A DNA stretch of 64,000 bases from Leptolyngbya boryana PCC 6306. GTDB lineage: Bacteria; Cyanobacteriota; Cyanobacteriia; Leptolyngbyales; Leptolyngbyaceae. The number at the start of each line of letters is the position of its first letter. Position 1 is the first letter of the stretch. Location: NCBI RefSeq assembly GCF_000353285.1, contig NZ_KB731326.1:124001-188000 (forward strand), given 5' to 3'. The notes beneath the pieces were generated by a model, which saw only the letters and a list, made by a program, of their open reading frames with translations, made no database searches and had not been told where the DNA came from. The position numbers and the translations under genes are program-made. Positions 17,166 through 26,411 of this stretch are shown piece by piece.

Positions 17166-17729
17166 ATGACTCGTCGCCAGAAACAACCTCTACGCCTGCT
17201 GAGTGCTGAAGAACAGCGAGAACTTGAACGCATTGCTCGTTGCACGAGCGAATCTGCCAGTCGTGTTGCTCGTGCCAAAGCGCTACTAGCCGTGGCACAA
17301 GGAAGCAGCTACACGGCGGCGGCTCAAGCAAGTGGAAGACGCTCAGGGGATGCTGTGGCTCAGGTCGTTGCCCGCTTCAATGCTGAGGGATTGTCCGCCT
17401 TGACCCCGCGACAGGGTGGCGGTGCAAAAACTCAGTATCAAGCTCAGCAACGGCAGCAGATTTTAGCGACCGCACAGCAACCGCCAGAACTTGCGGTCGA
17501 TGGAGTGTCACATTGGTCGCTATCAAGCTTACAACGCCGTTTGCGTCAGGATGGAGACGGTGAATTTGCCACGATTAGTACCTACACACTCTGGCAGGTC
17601 TTGCACCAGGCAGGACATAGCTGGCAGCAAAGCCGCAGTTGGTGCAAAACGGACAGTGCTTTGCGTCGTCGCAAGAGCGGAGTTGTGACCGTCACAGACC
17701 CCGATGCAGAAGTAAAAAAACTTGATTGA
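17166..17729 (+). CDS. IS630 transposase, first part (helix-turn-helix)
   Basis: 187 aa. It has the N-terminal winged-helix region of IS630 transposases: [41 protein letters not shown] and [19 protein letters not shown]. The frame ends at TGA 17727-17729 just after a run of seven A residues (17714-17720). Loss of one A in the transcript, or a +1 shift, would carry ribosomes into the second part and read [13 protein letters not shown]. This is a known expression mode for IS630-group elements with poly-A slippery sites. Confidence 0.85.
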   Translation: MTRRQKQPLRLLSAEEQRELERIARCTSESASRVARAKALLAVAQGSSYTAAAQASGRRSGDAVAQVVARFNAEGLSALTPRQGGGAKTQYQAQQRQQILATAQQPPELAVDGVSHWSLSSLQRRLRQDGDGEFATISTYTLWQVLHQAGHSWQQSRSWCKTDSALRRRKSGVVTVTDPDAEVKKLD

Positions 17730-18501
17730 GCGAGCATATCGTACCGCAGAAGCAATGGGAATTGCCGTATGGTGTCAGGATGAAGCTGGACCCTTCCAAA
17801 CCGTGCCTTATCCAGCTTCAAGTTGGCAACTCGAAGAACATCCTCAACAGCAGTCGCATGAGTATCTGCGCGAGGGAACGGCGAAGTTGCTCACCTTGTT
17901 TCATCCGCACGATGGGCAAGTTCGGGTCAAAGGGGTGGAAAGCGCCACGAACTTAGTCCTTCATGCTTGGCTCAAACAAGAACTGACACAAATCATCAAA
18001 GCGTTGCCCGAAGTCTCACAGTCGTTGCCGAGCGAACTGATTCGCTCGATGTGGCAACAGTGGCGCGAAGGATTAACCATCAAGTTCACGCTTCCAACTC
18101 AACTGCCACCCTTGCGACTGTTGTTAGTGTGGGATAACTTGATTGGACACCGAACGCCTGAACTGATGCTATGGCTGTGTGAGCAAGGCATTTTACCGCT
18201 CTACACGCCACTTTCCGGCAGTTGGCTGAACATGGCGGAATCGATTCAGCGCATTCTCAAGCGTCGCGCTCTGGATGGTCAACATCCTCAATCTCCGCAA
18301 CAAATCATTGAGCGATTAGAAACTGTTGCTCAAGTTTGGAACCAACATCCGACTCCGTTTGAGTGGGGTGGAAAACGAGCAGCACGAAGACAACGGGCAA
18401 GACTCAGACGACAGCAATATCGTTTAGGTGGGTCAGGTGCTTGTACTCAGAAAATGAATGATTCGCCTGCTGTCGCGAATGGCGATATTCATGCCAAATG
18501 A
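17722..18501 (+). CDS. IS630 transposase, second part (DDE catalytic domain)
   Basis: 259 aa in the +1 frame relative to the first part. The DDE_3 catalytic region is visible: first Asp in [16 protein letters not shown], second in [17 protein letters not shown], and the Glu in [21 protein letters not shown]. The overlap with part one is 8 bp. It is probably made only as a fusion through slippage at the A-run. Both halves are otherwise intact, so the element may be active. Confidence 0.87.
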   Translation: MIERAYRTAEAMGIAVWCQDEAGPFQTVPYPASSWQLEEHPQQQSHEYLREGTAKLLTLFHPHDGQVRVKGVESATNLVLHAWLKQELTQIIKALPEVSQSLPSELIRSMWQQWREGLTIKFTLPTQLPPLRLLLVWDNLIGHRTPELMLWLCEQGILPLYTPLSGSWLNMAESIQRILKRRALDGQHPQSPQQIIERLETVAQVWNQHPTPFEWGGKRAARRQRARLRRQQYRLGGSGACTQKMNDSPAVANGDIHAK

Positions 18502-18570
18502 CCCACTAGCGCATGTGGCAGATAATCACCAGACTTAGCCTTGCTGTTATTTCATGTCTAATGATGTGAA

Positions 18571-19086
18571 TTAACAGCAAATTTGATTGATAATGCTAAG
18601 TACCGCGATGTCCGCAACCAGATTATTTGACTGGACCGTATAAGACTCTTTTTCCGAGTTGTAGGGCGATTGTTCCACCGTCTTGCGATCGATGAATCCA
18701 AAAAACTTTAGCCATAACTCATTACAGTCAATCTGTATCCAGAGAAAGTAGTCTCCCTGATTCGTTCCTGACAACCAGTAATCGGGGATGCTCATCGTTT
18801 TTGCATCGATCGTATCTCCAGGAATGATTACGACTGTCTTTCGACTTCTGAATCGCAAAGCACTGCCATCGACCTGCTTCCAGTTCTGATAAGGAATCGT
18901 TGGATATGGCATTAGATCGTCGCTCAACCAGTCGAAACCCATCTCTAAGGCAATGTGATTAAGATAAAGTTGGTATTGAACTTGAGGGTTAAGCGTTTGA
19001 TCTAGCGTAGAGAGCGTTAACACTTTGTGGTGTAGCGATGGTTCGATCGGAACCATTGGCTGTGCCAGTGAATCTGTGTATTGCAT
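18571..19086 (-). CDS. DUF1822 family protein
   Basis: 171 aa. DUF1822 marks include LYLNHIALEMGFDWL near residue 42, then RKTVVIIPGDTIDAKTMSIP, DYWLSGTNQGDYFLWIQID and LWLKFFGFIDRKTVE. The family is nearly restricted to cyanobacteria and often sits in secretion or sensor loci. It is the last gene of the leftward secretion operon, 32 bp after the HlyD gene. At 171 aa it is shorter than many relatives. The IS630 copy lies 65 bp beyond its stop, so truncation by the IS cannot be shown. Its role is unknown. Confidence 0.75.
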   Translation of the reverse strand: MQYTDSLAQPMVPIEPSLHHKVLTLSTLDQTLNPQVQYQLYLNHIALEMGFDWLSDDLMPYPTIPYQNWKQVDGSALRFRSRKTVVIIPGDTIDAKTMSIPDYWLSGTNQGDYFLWIQIDCNELWLKFFGFIDRKTVEQSPYNSEKESYTVQSNNLVADIAVLSIINQICC

Positions 19087-19118
19087 GATTGAAAGTTGGA
19101 TTTACAAAAAATCAATTC

Positions 19119-20588
19119 TTATCGCCCGGACTTTGCCGAATCTGCTAAATTTATCAGCGACCCCAACACCAATTCGATCGGGCGTTGAGTTCTCGTTTTC
19201 ATTTGGGCGCTGATGGTCATGCCATTTTTTAACGGATGCTTTTGTGCCCCTCGCTCAAGTATCGGTTGATCTAGTCGAATCTGAGCATGGAAGAAAGGCT
19301 GCCCATTCTGGCTCTGAATCGTGTTACTGCTGATATTCGCGATCGACCCTTTGATCGCACCAAACTCAGTAAACGGCAACGCATCGATCCGCACTTCCAC
19401 CGGAGTTCCTACTTTGAGATTGGCGATATCTGCTGGACTAATTTCAACTGTTGCAACTATCGATTCGTTCGGAATCACTTGAAGTAACGGCTGACCCGGT
19501 TGCACAATGCCTCCAGGCAGCGTGACCTCTAATCCTGTCACTGTTCCGGCAGTTGGAGCCACAACTTCTTGAGCCTTTAAGTCAAGGTCGATTTGCTTGA
19601 TCTGAGCATCAAGCTTGATGAGTTGCTCTTGCGCTTCACGGAGTTTGTTGGCAATTTGGCTATCTGCCTGAACTTTCGCGTCAAGCAGTTGACGATAAAC
19701 TTCATCAAGCTGTTGCTGCGTCGTTGTTTGAGTCTTTTGCTGTTCCGCCAGCACTTGCGCTTGCTGCGTCCGTGCTTGAATAATCCGGCTTTGAACTTCA
19801 TTGGCTGCCCCAACTTGATCAAGTACTCCGTTGCGGGAAATGCCACCTTGCGCGAACAGTTGCCCTAGACGCGAGAGCTTATCGCGCTCAATCCTTAATT
19901 GGGCACCCGCATTTTCGATCTGTGCATTAGTGCCGATCGATTGCACTTGCGCTTGAGCAATTTGAATTTGCCGCTCTGATTCGATCATCCTTAATCGCTG
20001 CACAAACAAGTTATAGCTAATCAATTGATCCGGAGCCAACTCTGATGAATTATTCGTCAATTGGGCATTAATTAAGTTACGCTGCCGCAAGAGTGCTGCA
20101 ATTTCTGGCAATGTTGCTAGCACTGAATCTTGCGGATTCACGAATAGCGCTGCACTTGCCTGCCGCAGCACCGCTGCTTGCGCTGCAAACGGTTCGCGCT
20201 GTTTCTTCAGCGACAATAGCTGATTAAACAACTCTGACTTATCAATCTGCACTAATAGTTGCCCAGATTGAACAACATCGCCGTCTTTGGCAAGAACTGC
20301 TGTGATGCGCCCGCCTCGAATCGATTTGAGCGTTTGCGCCGAGGATAATGAATCAATCCGACCCCGTGCCGAAACAACGACATCCAGTTCAGCTACACAC
20401 GCCCAAACAACGGTTCCACTAAGTGTCACCACAAGTGATCCGATCACCATCATTACCCATCGGGGGCGATTGTCATATTCCGGTTCAAACGTCGATGCAA
20501 CTTGCTCTTGTTCTGTTTCAGATCGCTTGATTAAACTTAATGGGCGCTTGATGCGATAGGTCAATTGCCAAATCCAATGTTTCAGCAT
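19119..20588 (-). CDS. HlyD-family periplasmic adaptor of a type I secretion system
   Basis: 489 aa with a strong ribosome site (CTGGAG) before the ATG at 20588. One membrane helix lies at ~44-64 (VMMVIGSLVVTLSGTVVWAC). After it comes the lipoyl/beta-barrel half-motif (SARGRIDSLSSAQTLKSIRGG, DGDVVQSGQLLVQID), a long coiled-coil hairpin at ~190-345, and the closing domains (VVAPTAGTVTGLEVTLPGGIV, VEVRIDALPFTEFG, GMTISAQMKT). Membrane-fusion proteins join the ABC exporter to an outer-membrane TolC-type channel. No TolC gene is in the window. The gene follows the ABC transporter by 13 bp. Confidence 0.93.
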   Translation of the reverse strand: MLKHWIWQLTYRIKRPLSLIKRSETEQEQVASTFEPEYDNRPRWVMMVIGSLVVTLSGTVVWACVAELDVVVSARGRIDSLSSAQTLKSIRGGRITAVLAKDGDVVQSGQLLVQIDKSELFNQLLSLKKQREPFAAQAAVLRQASAALFVNPQDSVLATLPEIAALLRQRNLINAQLTNNSSELAPDQLISYNLFVQRLRMIESERQIQIAQAQVQSIGTNAQIENAGAQLRIERDKLSRLGQLFAQGGISRNGVLDQVGAANEVQSRIIQARTQQAQVLAEQQKTQTTTQQQLDEVYRQLLDAKVQADSQIANKLREAQEQLIKLDAQIKQIDLDLKAQEVVAPTAGTVTGLEVTLPGGIVQPGQPLLQVIPNESIVATVEISPADIANLKVGTPVEVRIDALPFTEFGAIKGSIANISSNTIQSQNGQPFFHAQIRLDQPILERGAQKHPLKNGMTISAQMKTRTQRPIELVLGSLINLADSAKSGR

Positions 20589-20601
20589 GATTGTTCTCCA
20601 G

Positions 20602-23600
20602 TTAACTCGGTTGTTGTAATTGTTGTTGATACAAGCAGTAATAGTTTTGCCGTCGAGCCATCAATTCCAGATGTGAGCCTTGCTCGATAATCAATCCGGA
20701 CTGCATATACAAAATCAAATCCGCTCGTCGCAAATTTGAGAGTCGGTGCGTAATAAAGAAGCACGTTGTGTCACCAAATCGCCGCATCAAGTTATCAACC
20801 ACTCGTCGCTCGGTTTCGGCATCGAGCGCACTGGTAGCCTCATCGAGAATGACTAATCGCGGATTGCGATATACCATTGCCGCGATCGCAATTCGCTGGC
20901 GTTGTCCTCCAGACAGCGATGAGCCTCGTTCTCCGACTTCTGTTCCATACCCATCAGGCAAACTTAAGATAAAATCATGCGCTTCAGCAATTTTTGCCGC
21001 TTCTACAACGGCTGCTTCATCAACATCTTCGTTCCCGCCTGCAATATTCGATCGCAGCGTTCCCCGAAATAGATTGGGTTCTTGCTGCACTACCCCGATC
21101 TGCTCACGCAAGGATTTGAGATTGATTTTGGCAATATCAATGTCGTCGATATAAACCTGCCCGCTCATCGGCGCGTAATAGCGCGGTAGCAGTTTTAATA
21201 ATGTACTTTTCCCAGAGCCGCTTTGCCCGACGACTCCGACAAAAGTTCCAGCCGGAATGTCGATCGACACTTTGTTAAGCTGTAGCTGTCCGGGCTGAAA
21301 GCCAAACTCAACCGAATCGTACTGCACATGACCCTCGATCTGAGGAAGTGCCAACCGACGCGCATCAACTTCTGAAAACTCTGGCGGTTCGTTTTTCACA
21401 TCTGCCAACAAATTCATCGATACATCAGCTTCTTGAGCATTGCGCCACAACCCGGATAAGCGTACCAATGGCTGTGTGACATATCCCGCAATGATGCGAA
21501 AAGCAATTAACTGTCCGAGCGTGAGATCGCCATTGAGTACCGCATTTGAGCCGACCCATAGCACCAATAAGCTACTAAAGTTACTGACGAAACTATTCAC
21601 TGCCTGAAACGATGCGCCTAACATCGTCGTTTTGAGTCCGGTTTTGAGATATGCCCGATACTGTTGCCGCCAGGTTGCGAGAATGGCGAATTCCATGCGT
21701 TGCGATTTAACGGTAAACATTCCGTTCAGCATCTCGATCAGATGAGACTGCATCTGAGCGTGTTGATCGGATCGCTTGCGAATCAGTTCTTGAAACACTG
21801 GAGCCGCAACCAGCGTTAAACCGATGATTACAGGGACTGTCACCAGCACGCAGACTGTTAGAACGCCACTGTAAATCAGCATTACACAGACATAGATGAT
21901 CGAAAACAGTACGTCTAGTACAACTGTAAGGAATGTAGTTGTAATAAACTGCTGCACTTTTTCGAGTTCATTAATCCGGGCAGCAATTTCACCCACAGGG
22001 CGCTTTTGAAAAAAGGGCAGTGGTAGATTAAACAGATGCTCAATAATCTGGTATCCCAACAGTAAGTCAACGCGGTTCGTCGTGTTATTTAGCAAGTAGG
22101 TTCGTGCTACGGTTATTGCCGCCTCGATTGCACTTGATCCCATCAGCAAAATTCCAAAAACTGGCAACGCTCCAGGACTAGAATTAATGATCACACGATC
22201 AACGATTTGCTGCGTCAGAAGCGGGTTAGCCAGTCCTAGAAGCTGCACGACGATCGAAGCCATCAAAACGTACAGTAGCGTTGGCGTTTGTGGCATAAAT
22301 GCGCCGATTAGCCACCACCAACCGAAGCGATCGGTACGGCTCTGGGCTTGACGACCGAGAACGATCGCAGTGCCAGTCGTATTCTTCTGAAGAACAGCAG
22401 CAATCTCACGCGAAGAACGCCGCATTAATCCCGATGGAGTCGCAAACACCACCGCCTGATCGCTGGCTTCGTACATAACGCACAATTCATCTTGAATCTG
22501 AATCAAAGCGGGCGTTTGTAGCCGGGATATACCGCCTGCGGTCGTCGGGAATTTTACTGTTTGAGCGCTTAATCCAAACGCATCTGCGATCGCAGCGTAC
22601 CAATCCATCCGATCTCGCGGTTGCGATTCAAGCTGCTGACTCCACTGCCGCAAAAATTCTGGTTTGTATGGAACTTCTAATAATTCACATACATTCCAGA
22701 ACGCAGTCACAACTGATTCCGCAAATGTTTGATTCCGCGCTGTGTGCGCTGGATAAAGTTTGGGAGTTCGATTCGGCAGAGGCCTTGGAACTGAGGTTTT
22801 TGCCAACGCTTCAAGTCGCGCCAACACTAACTCTCCGCTTCCTGAATCTGCAATGATCGCGTCTGGCGCGGGCAATAATCCGGTCGAAAGTGCGGCGCTC
22901 AAAAAGGTACGATCGATCCCTAACAGCCGGATTGGGATCGATCGGGATTTGAACTGCGGTAAGTCTGCGATCGATTCAACGATCGTTCCAATCGGTAACG
23001 ACTGATGTGTACTGCTGCTGACAAACCATAAGTATCCAGATGAAAGATGAAACGTCGGGTCGTTTTGTCCAAACCAATGCCTCACGGTCGCACAACTTTG
23101 AGTCACAATATGACGACTCACTTCGCTTAGATCTGGCAGATTGAGTTTCGTCGGAATGGTATTGCAAAAGCGCAGTAGTACATCGTACACTTCAACGAAG
23201 CTAACGTGTTTTGAGAGCGTCGGCAGTAACTCTTGCAGAATCGATTCAAAATCCTCGATCGTTAAACCGAGTGTAATGACTTCTTCGAGACCCGCGGCAC
23301 GTACTGATCCGAACGTAGACCGCCGAACAACGCTTTCCCATCCAAACACCTCCCCTTCATGCAGAACTCCAAGCGTTGGGGCTTCTTGATCCGCAGGTCC
23401 AACAACTCGCACTTGTCCTTGGACGACGCAACATACTTCGATTGGGAATGAATGTTCCGGCTGAATGACCTGTCCTGGACGAAAACTATTAATCCGAACT
23501 TTTGACGAAATCTGATAGCAAGTGTTTGGCAGCAAATCCTCGAACAATGCTGCACTGAAAAAGGTCGGCAGAAACGATCGCGGCTGAAGCGGCATTTCAC

Positions 23601-23604
23601 TCAT
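20602..23604 (-). CDS. Type I secretion ABC exporter with N-terminal cyclic-nucleotide-like domains and an inactive C39-like domain
   Basis: 1000 aa. Residues ~20-150 form a cNMP-binding-like fold (FRPGQVIQPEHSFPIEVCCVVQGQV). A C39-like domain covers ~285-415, but it lacks the catalytic CG motif (FWNVCELLEV) and the active His, so it should bind cargo without cleaving it, as in HlyB. Six membrane helices lie at ~440-700. The nucleotide domain has Walker A GQSGSGKST (~790-798), signature LSGGQRQR (~895), Walker B LVILDEATSALD (~920) and the H-loop in ITHRLSN. Its start overlaps the PPIase stop as ATGA. The RTX proteins encoded at 28276 and 35345 are natural cargo candidates. Confidence 0.93.
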   Translation of the reverse strand: MSEMPLQPRSFLPTFFSAALFEDLLPNTCYQISSKVRINSFRPGQVIQPEHSFPIEVCCVVQGQVRVVGPADQEAPTLGVLHEGEVFGWESVVRRSTFGSVRAAGLEEVITLGLTIEDFESILQELLPTLSKHVSFVEVYDVLLRFCNTIPTKLNLPDLSEVSRHIVTQSCATVRHWFGQNDPTFHLSSGYLWFVSSSTHQSLPIGTIVESIADLPQFKSRSIPIRLLGIDRTFLSAALSTGLLPAPDAIIADSGSGELVLARLEALAKTSVPRPLPNRTPKLYPAHTARNQTFAESVVTAFWNVCELLEVPYKPEFLRQWSQQLESQPRDRMDWYAAIADAFGLSAQTVKFPTTAGGISRLQTPALIQIQDELCVMYEASDQAVVFATPSGLMRRSSREIAAVLQKNTTGTAIVLGRQAQSRTDRFGWWWLIGAFMPQTPTLLYVLMASIVVQLLGLANPLLTQQIVDRVIINSSPGALPVFGILLMGSSAIEAAITVARTYLLNNTTNRVDLLLGYQIIEHLFNLPLPFFQKRPVGEIAARINELEKVQQFITTTFLTVVLDVLFSIIYVCVMLIYSGVLTVCVLVTVPVIIGLTLVAAPVFQELIRKRSDQHAQMQSHLIEMLNGMFTVKSQRMEFAILATWRQQYRAYLKTGLKTTMLGASFQAVNSFVSNFSSLLVLWVGSNAVLNGDLTLGQLIAFRIIAGYVTQPLVRLSGLWRNAQEADVSMNLLADVKNEPPEFSEVDARRLALPQIEGHVQYDSVEFGFQPGQLQLNKVSIDIPAGTFVGVVGQSGSGKSTLLKLLPRYYAPMSGQVYIDDIDIAKINLKSLREQIGVVQQEPNLFRGTLRSNIAGGNEDVDEAAVVEAAKIAEAHDFILSLPDGYGTEVGERGSSLSGGQRQRIAIAAMVYRNPRLVILDEATSALDAETERRVVDNLMRRFGDTTCFFITHRLSNLRRADLILYMQSGLIIEQGSHLELMARRQNYYCLYQQQLQQPS

Positions 23605-24404
23605 GAGTCACCCGCATTGATTTGAGCAATTTCAGCTTGTCGCGCCCGAACGGTCTGCTCGCTCAGCCAACGCGCAAATAAAGAATTGATTAACTCTGCA
23701 CGGAGGACTTCGGTTAATCGTGCGCCGTGGAACCGCTCCAACCGAACAATACAATACTGACCATTGATCTCGATTGGTCCGTATATTTTTCCGACTTCCC
23801 CCGTACAAAACAACACTCGAATCGGCTCTGGTAAGTTTGCTAGCTTCATCGGTCCCACCCATCCTTGCGTCGATCTCTCAGATCCTTCTGAATGTCGCTG
23901 AGCAATCTCACCAAAATCCTTGCCATCATCGCGAATTTGAAACAGAACCTCTGCGGCAAAGTTAGCATCGCTCGTTTGTACAAGTGAAAATTCTACTTGG
24001 TCATAGTTTGATCGCGATCGCAAAAACTCTGATTCAATCTGGGGTGCAAACTGTTGCTTGAGTTTTTGCATCCGAATTTCGCGCATCGCCTTGGACTTTA
24101 GTTGATCGATCGACATCTGATACTGTTGTGCCCGCTCGCTCAAAAATTGCTCCAATGCTTCGGGATCAGGCATTGACGCACGATCGCGTCCACTAAGTAG
24201 TTCAAATAAATCCGCTCCAGTCACTTCGATACTAGGAAGAACTTGGAAGTCAAGAAAGAGTTGTTCGAGCAAGGTGCTGAGTAATCCATAATGCGCGATC
24301 GCATTATAAAGTTGCTCACCCGTTAGCTCTAATTTGCCGAATGTAAGACAAATAGACATATTGAAACTGTTTTGCTGAAACTTCGGTACGAGCAATCGTG
24401 GCAT
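23601..24404 (-). CDS. PpiC/parvulin-type peptidyl-prolyl isomerase of the secretion operon
   Basis: 267 aa; the ATG at 24359 (MSICLTFGKLELTG) is a possible shorter start. Residues ~60-130 are helical, SurA-like. The parvulin domain lies at ~135-235: VEFSLVQTSDANFAAEVL, FGEIAQRHSEGSERSTQGWVG and KIYGPIEINGQYCIVRLER. In cyanobacteria such isomerases are commonly encoded in front of cNMP-type ABC exporters and HlyD, exactly as here. It has no signal peptide, so a cytoplasmic chaperone for export cargo is more likely than a periplasmic one. It is the first gene of the leftward operon. Confidence 0.85.
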   Translation of the reverse strand: MPRLLVPKFQQNSFNMSICLTFGKLELTGEQLYNAIAHYGLLSTLLEQLFLDFQVLPSIEVTGADLFELLSGRDRASMPDPEALEQFLSERAQQYQMSIDQLKSKAMREIRMQKLKQQFAPQIESEFLRSRSNYDQVEFSLVQTSDANFAAEVLFQIRDDGKDFGEIAQRHSEGSERSTQGWVGPMKLANLPEPIRVLFCTGEVGKIYGPIEINGQYCIVRLERFHGARLTEVLRAELINSLFARWLSEQTVRARQAEIAQINAGDS

Positions 24405-24585
24405 TAGTGCCAGTCTTTGAAGACTATCAATCCAATTAACTGGCTCAATTTTTCTTAATGCTAACGCTGGAACATGAAAATTGTGCTTACAATAAGTCTA
24501 CAAGTTTCAACCCTATTTGATATTGGATCGATTGAGTCGATCCTGCCCCGCAAGCTTTGCAAAAAGTAATGGAGAAACGGAATCT

Positions 24586-26067
24586 ATGAGTCGTTGGCTA
24601 CTCGGCGGTAGTGCTGTTGCATCGATCGCGTCTTTAGGCGTTTATGCGTTATCGCAGAACCCGCTGTCATCAAAAGCAATTCCCCCCAACCGTGAAAAGC
24701 TTTTTCAGGATCAACTGAACGAAGCTCAGGCTCTAAACAGAAAGAATCTACCGCTCGATGCAATTAAAAATACGATCGGAGTCCCAAGCAACAGTAAGCA
24801 CTTCAAATCCGCGCAAGTGCTACAAGAATCCTTGTCACAGCAAATCTTGGCTCAAGCCAAGGAAAAATACCGTCGTGGAAACATTAAAGAAGCTCTGACT
24901 GCGCTTCAAGTGATTCCAGCAGCAACCACTGCGGCTTCTGAGTCGCAGCAGTTACGGCGAACTTGGACAACAGAAGAGCAACAGCTACAGGCAATTCAAC
25001 ACTCCGCCTCGCAAGGCAACTGGAACCAAGCGATGCAGGATCTTGAAAAACTGCGATCAAGCGAAGTCTTCAACACTCCGCCTGTCCAAGCACTTCTGCA
25101 ACAAGCGATCGCTCAAACAGGTGAAACGCCAAATTCACTCATTGCCACAACTTCTCCGGCTCCACTTCCTATCACGCTATCGCAGGTTCCAACTCTCGAG
25201 GCCGTTCCTCCCCCTCCTCCACCAGAAAACGCAACCGCTGTGAATGTTGATCGAACACTGGCATCTACGGCAGAAAGGCTTGATGGCTCAGTCCCAGTTG
25301 CTCCTCTAGATCCGCCTGTATCAATCCCGATCGCTCCTCCAGATCCGCCTGTATCGATTGCTCGCGTTTTACCCCCTTCACCGCCCTCAATGGTTGCCTC
25401 AGCCCCAACTTCGAGTTCGATTCAAGCCGTTGCTTCTAAATCGCCTCGTTCTGAATCGCAGTTCGATCAAGCATCGGTTAACTCAGTCCCGATCTCGACT
25501 GTGCCTGATCCGATGAGGACTGCTACTTACACGCAGCCACCCCACGTTTCTAATCATTGGCAGCCGCGCGATCGTTCAATTGCAGATCTTCCTCGTCCAA
25601 CAGCGGACACAGTTTCTAAGCCGCCTGTACAACGGGAACTACCACCGACCCCGACAACCGTTACGGTGTCTACCCGACCGAATCATTCGCAAGCATCCAG
25701 TGAAGTAGCAGCAACCGCAAAAGCTCCAAGGCTGAATGAGGCTCCTAGCCCCATTACAGCCCCCGTCGCTGATCGATCGAACATGACTACGCTTATGAAA
25801 TATGAAACGGTTCCCTTACCCGCAGCATCGGTTGAAGAGATGCTATCTGCCTCCACCTTTAAATCGAGCCAACATCCAGCGAGACAAACCTCTGGAAGCC
25901 GCCTATTAATTGAAATGCAGAGAAAATTGACCGAGAATAACACGACTGCAACCCTATCGATTAAACCGCTTATCCCACCAACGACGGCTAAAATTCCTGA
26001 GCAAGTGACTGATCTCGCTGAGCCAAAACCTCGGTTGCATTCTGACGAATTAAACAATTCGATTTGA
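24586..26067 (+). CDS. Membrane-anchored TPR-like protein with a long Pro/Ser-rich tail
   Basis: 493 aa from the ATG at 24586, chosen for its GGAGAAA ribosome site; a TTG 69 bp upstream lacks one. An N-terminal hydrophobic helix (WLLGGSAVASIASLGVYAL) is followed by ~150 residues of paired helices (KEKYRRGNIKEALTALQVIP; SQGNWNQAMQDLEKLRSSEV), then ~280 disordered residues rich in Pro, Ser, Thr and Ala (PPPPPENATAVNVD, SIPIAPPDPPVSIARV). The gene at 26412-27263 has the same plan and is likely a paralogue. It faces the secretion operon across 180 bp. Its role is unknown; an envelope-spanning scaffold is one possibility. A terminator follows. Confidence 0.72.
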   Translation: MSRWLLGGSAVASIASLGVYALSQNPLSSKAIPPNREKLFQDQLNEAQALNRKNLPLDAIKNTIGVPSNSKHFKSAQVLQESLSQQILAQAKEKYRRGNIKEALTALQVIPAATTAASESQQLRRTWTTEEQQLQAIQHSASQGNWNQAMQDLEKLRSSEVFNTPPVQALLQQAIAQTGETPNSLIATTSPAPLPITLSQVPTLEAVPPPPPPENATAVNVDRTLASTAERLDGSVPVAPLDPPVSIPIAPPDPPVSIARVLPPSPPSMVASAPTSSSIQAVASKSPRSESQFDQASVNSVPISTVPDPMRTATYTQPPHVSNHWQPRDRSIADLPRPTADTVSKPPVQRELPPTPTTVTVSTRPNHSQASSEVAATAKAPRLNEAPSPITAPVADRSNMTTLMKYETVPLPAASVEEMLSASTFKSSQHPARQTSGSRLLIEMQRKLTENNTTATLSIKPLIPPTTAKIPEQVTDLAEPKPRLHSDELNNSI

Positions 26068-26089
26068 TGTGCATTGCTCCATTATGCAA

Positions 26090-26122
26090 GCCGACTCTAG
26101 GGCTAGGGTCGGCTTTTCTTTT
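26090..26122 (+). terminator. Rho-independent terminator
   Basis: GCCGACTCTA (26090-26099) pairs with TAGGGTCGGC (26104-26113) with one G-T wobble and a 4-base loop. It is followed by TTTTCTTTT. It starts 22 bp after the stop of the gene at 24586-26067. Confidence 0.85.
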
Positions 26123-26129
26123 ACTTGAA

Positions 26130-26213
26130 TTTATAAAATATCAATTGATATTTTATAAAAAAGCTTATCTGTATCTTAAGATTTTCTAAAATCATAAAAT
26201 ATCAATTGATATT
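26130..26213. promoter_or_regulatory. 30-bp perfect palindrome plus a second 16-bp copy of its core
   Basis: Bases 26130-26159 form a perfect 30-bp palindrome centred on CAATTG (core AATATCAATTGATATT). The 16-bp core recurs exactly at 26198-26213, with centres 61 bp (about six helical turns) apart. The rest of the 26123-26411 gap holds no gene. Two helically phased copies before the gene at 26412 suggest an operator for a dimeric regulator. Confidence 0.5.
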
Positions 26214-26411
26214 GTTTATTATTCGATGAAAAAGCTTAAGCTTTGGGGTTGCGAATGCAAAGATGTCCCCCATATACTCAACATAGAAATCGCTAGATAA
26301 CCGCGGTCTCCGGTTTGAATGATTTGAGCAACTGTGGATCGATCAGTTAAATTTGTAGGTTTCTAATTTTGCGTCACGCTTAGCAGTCCTTGCTGGACAC
26401 TCATCAACACT

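Larger units (their letters stand above)
17090..18506 (+). mobile_element. IS630-type insertion sequence with TA target duplication
   Basis: The element is 1417 bp. Its ends are imperfect inverted repeats of about 31 bp; with the adjacent TA the left begins TAGTGGGGCATTTGGCATGA and the right, read inward, begins TAGTGGGTCATTTGGCATGA. TA flanks both sides (17088-17089 and 18507-18508), the IS630/mariner-type target. It contains a two-part transposase in two frames, and the insertion lies at the base of a hairpin. Confidence 0.88.

Noticed and set aside
20602-23604. ABC exporter as processing peptidase for the Cys-rich peptide
   Set aside because: Its C39-like domain lacks the catalytic Cys and His, so it should not cleave a double-Gly leader.
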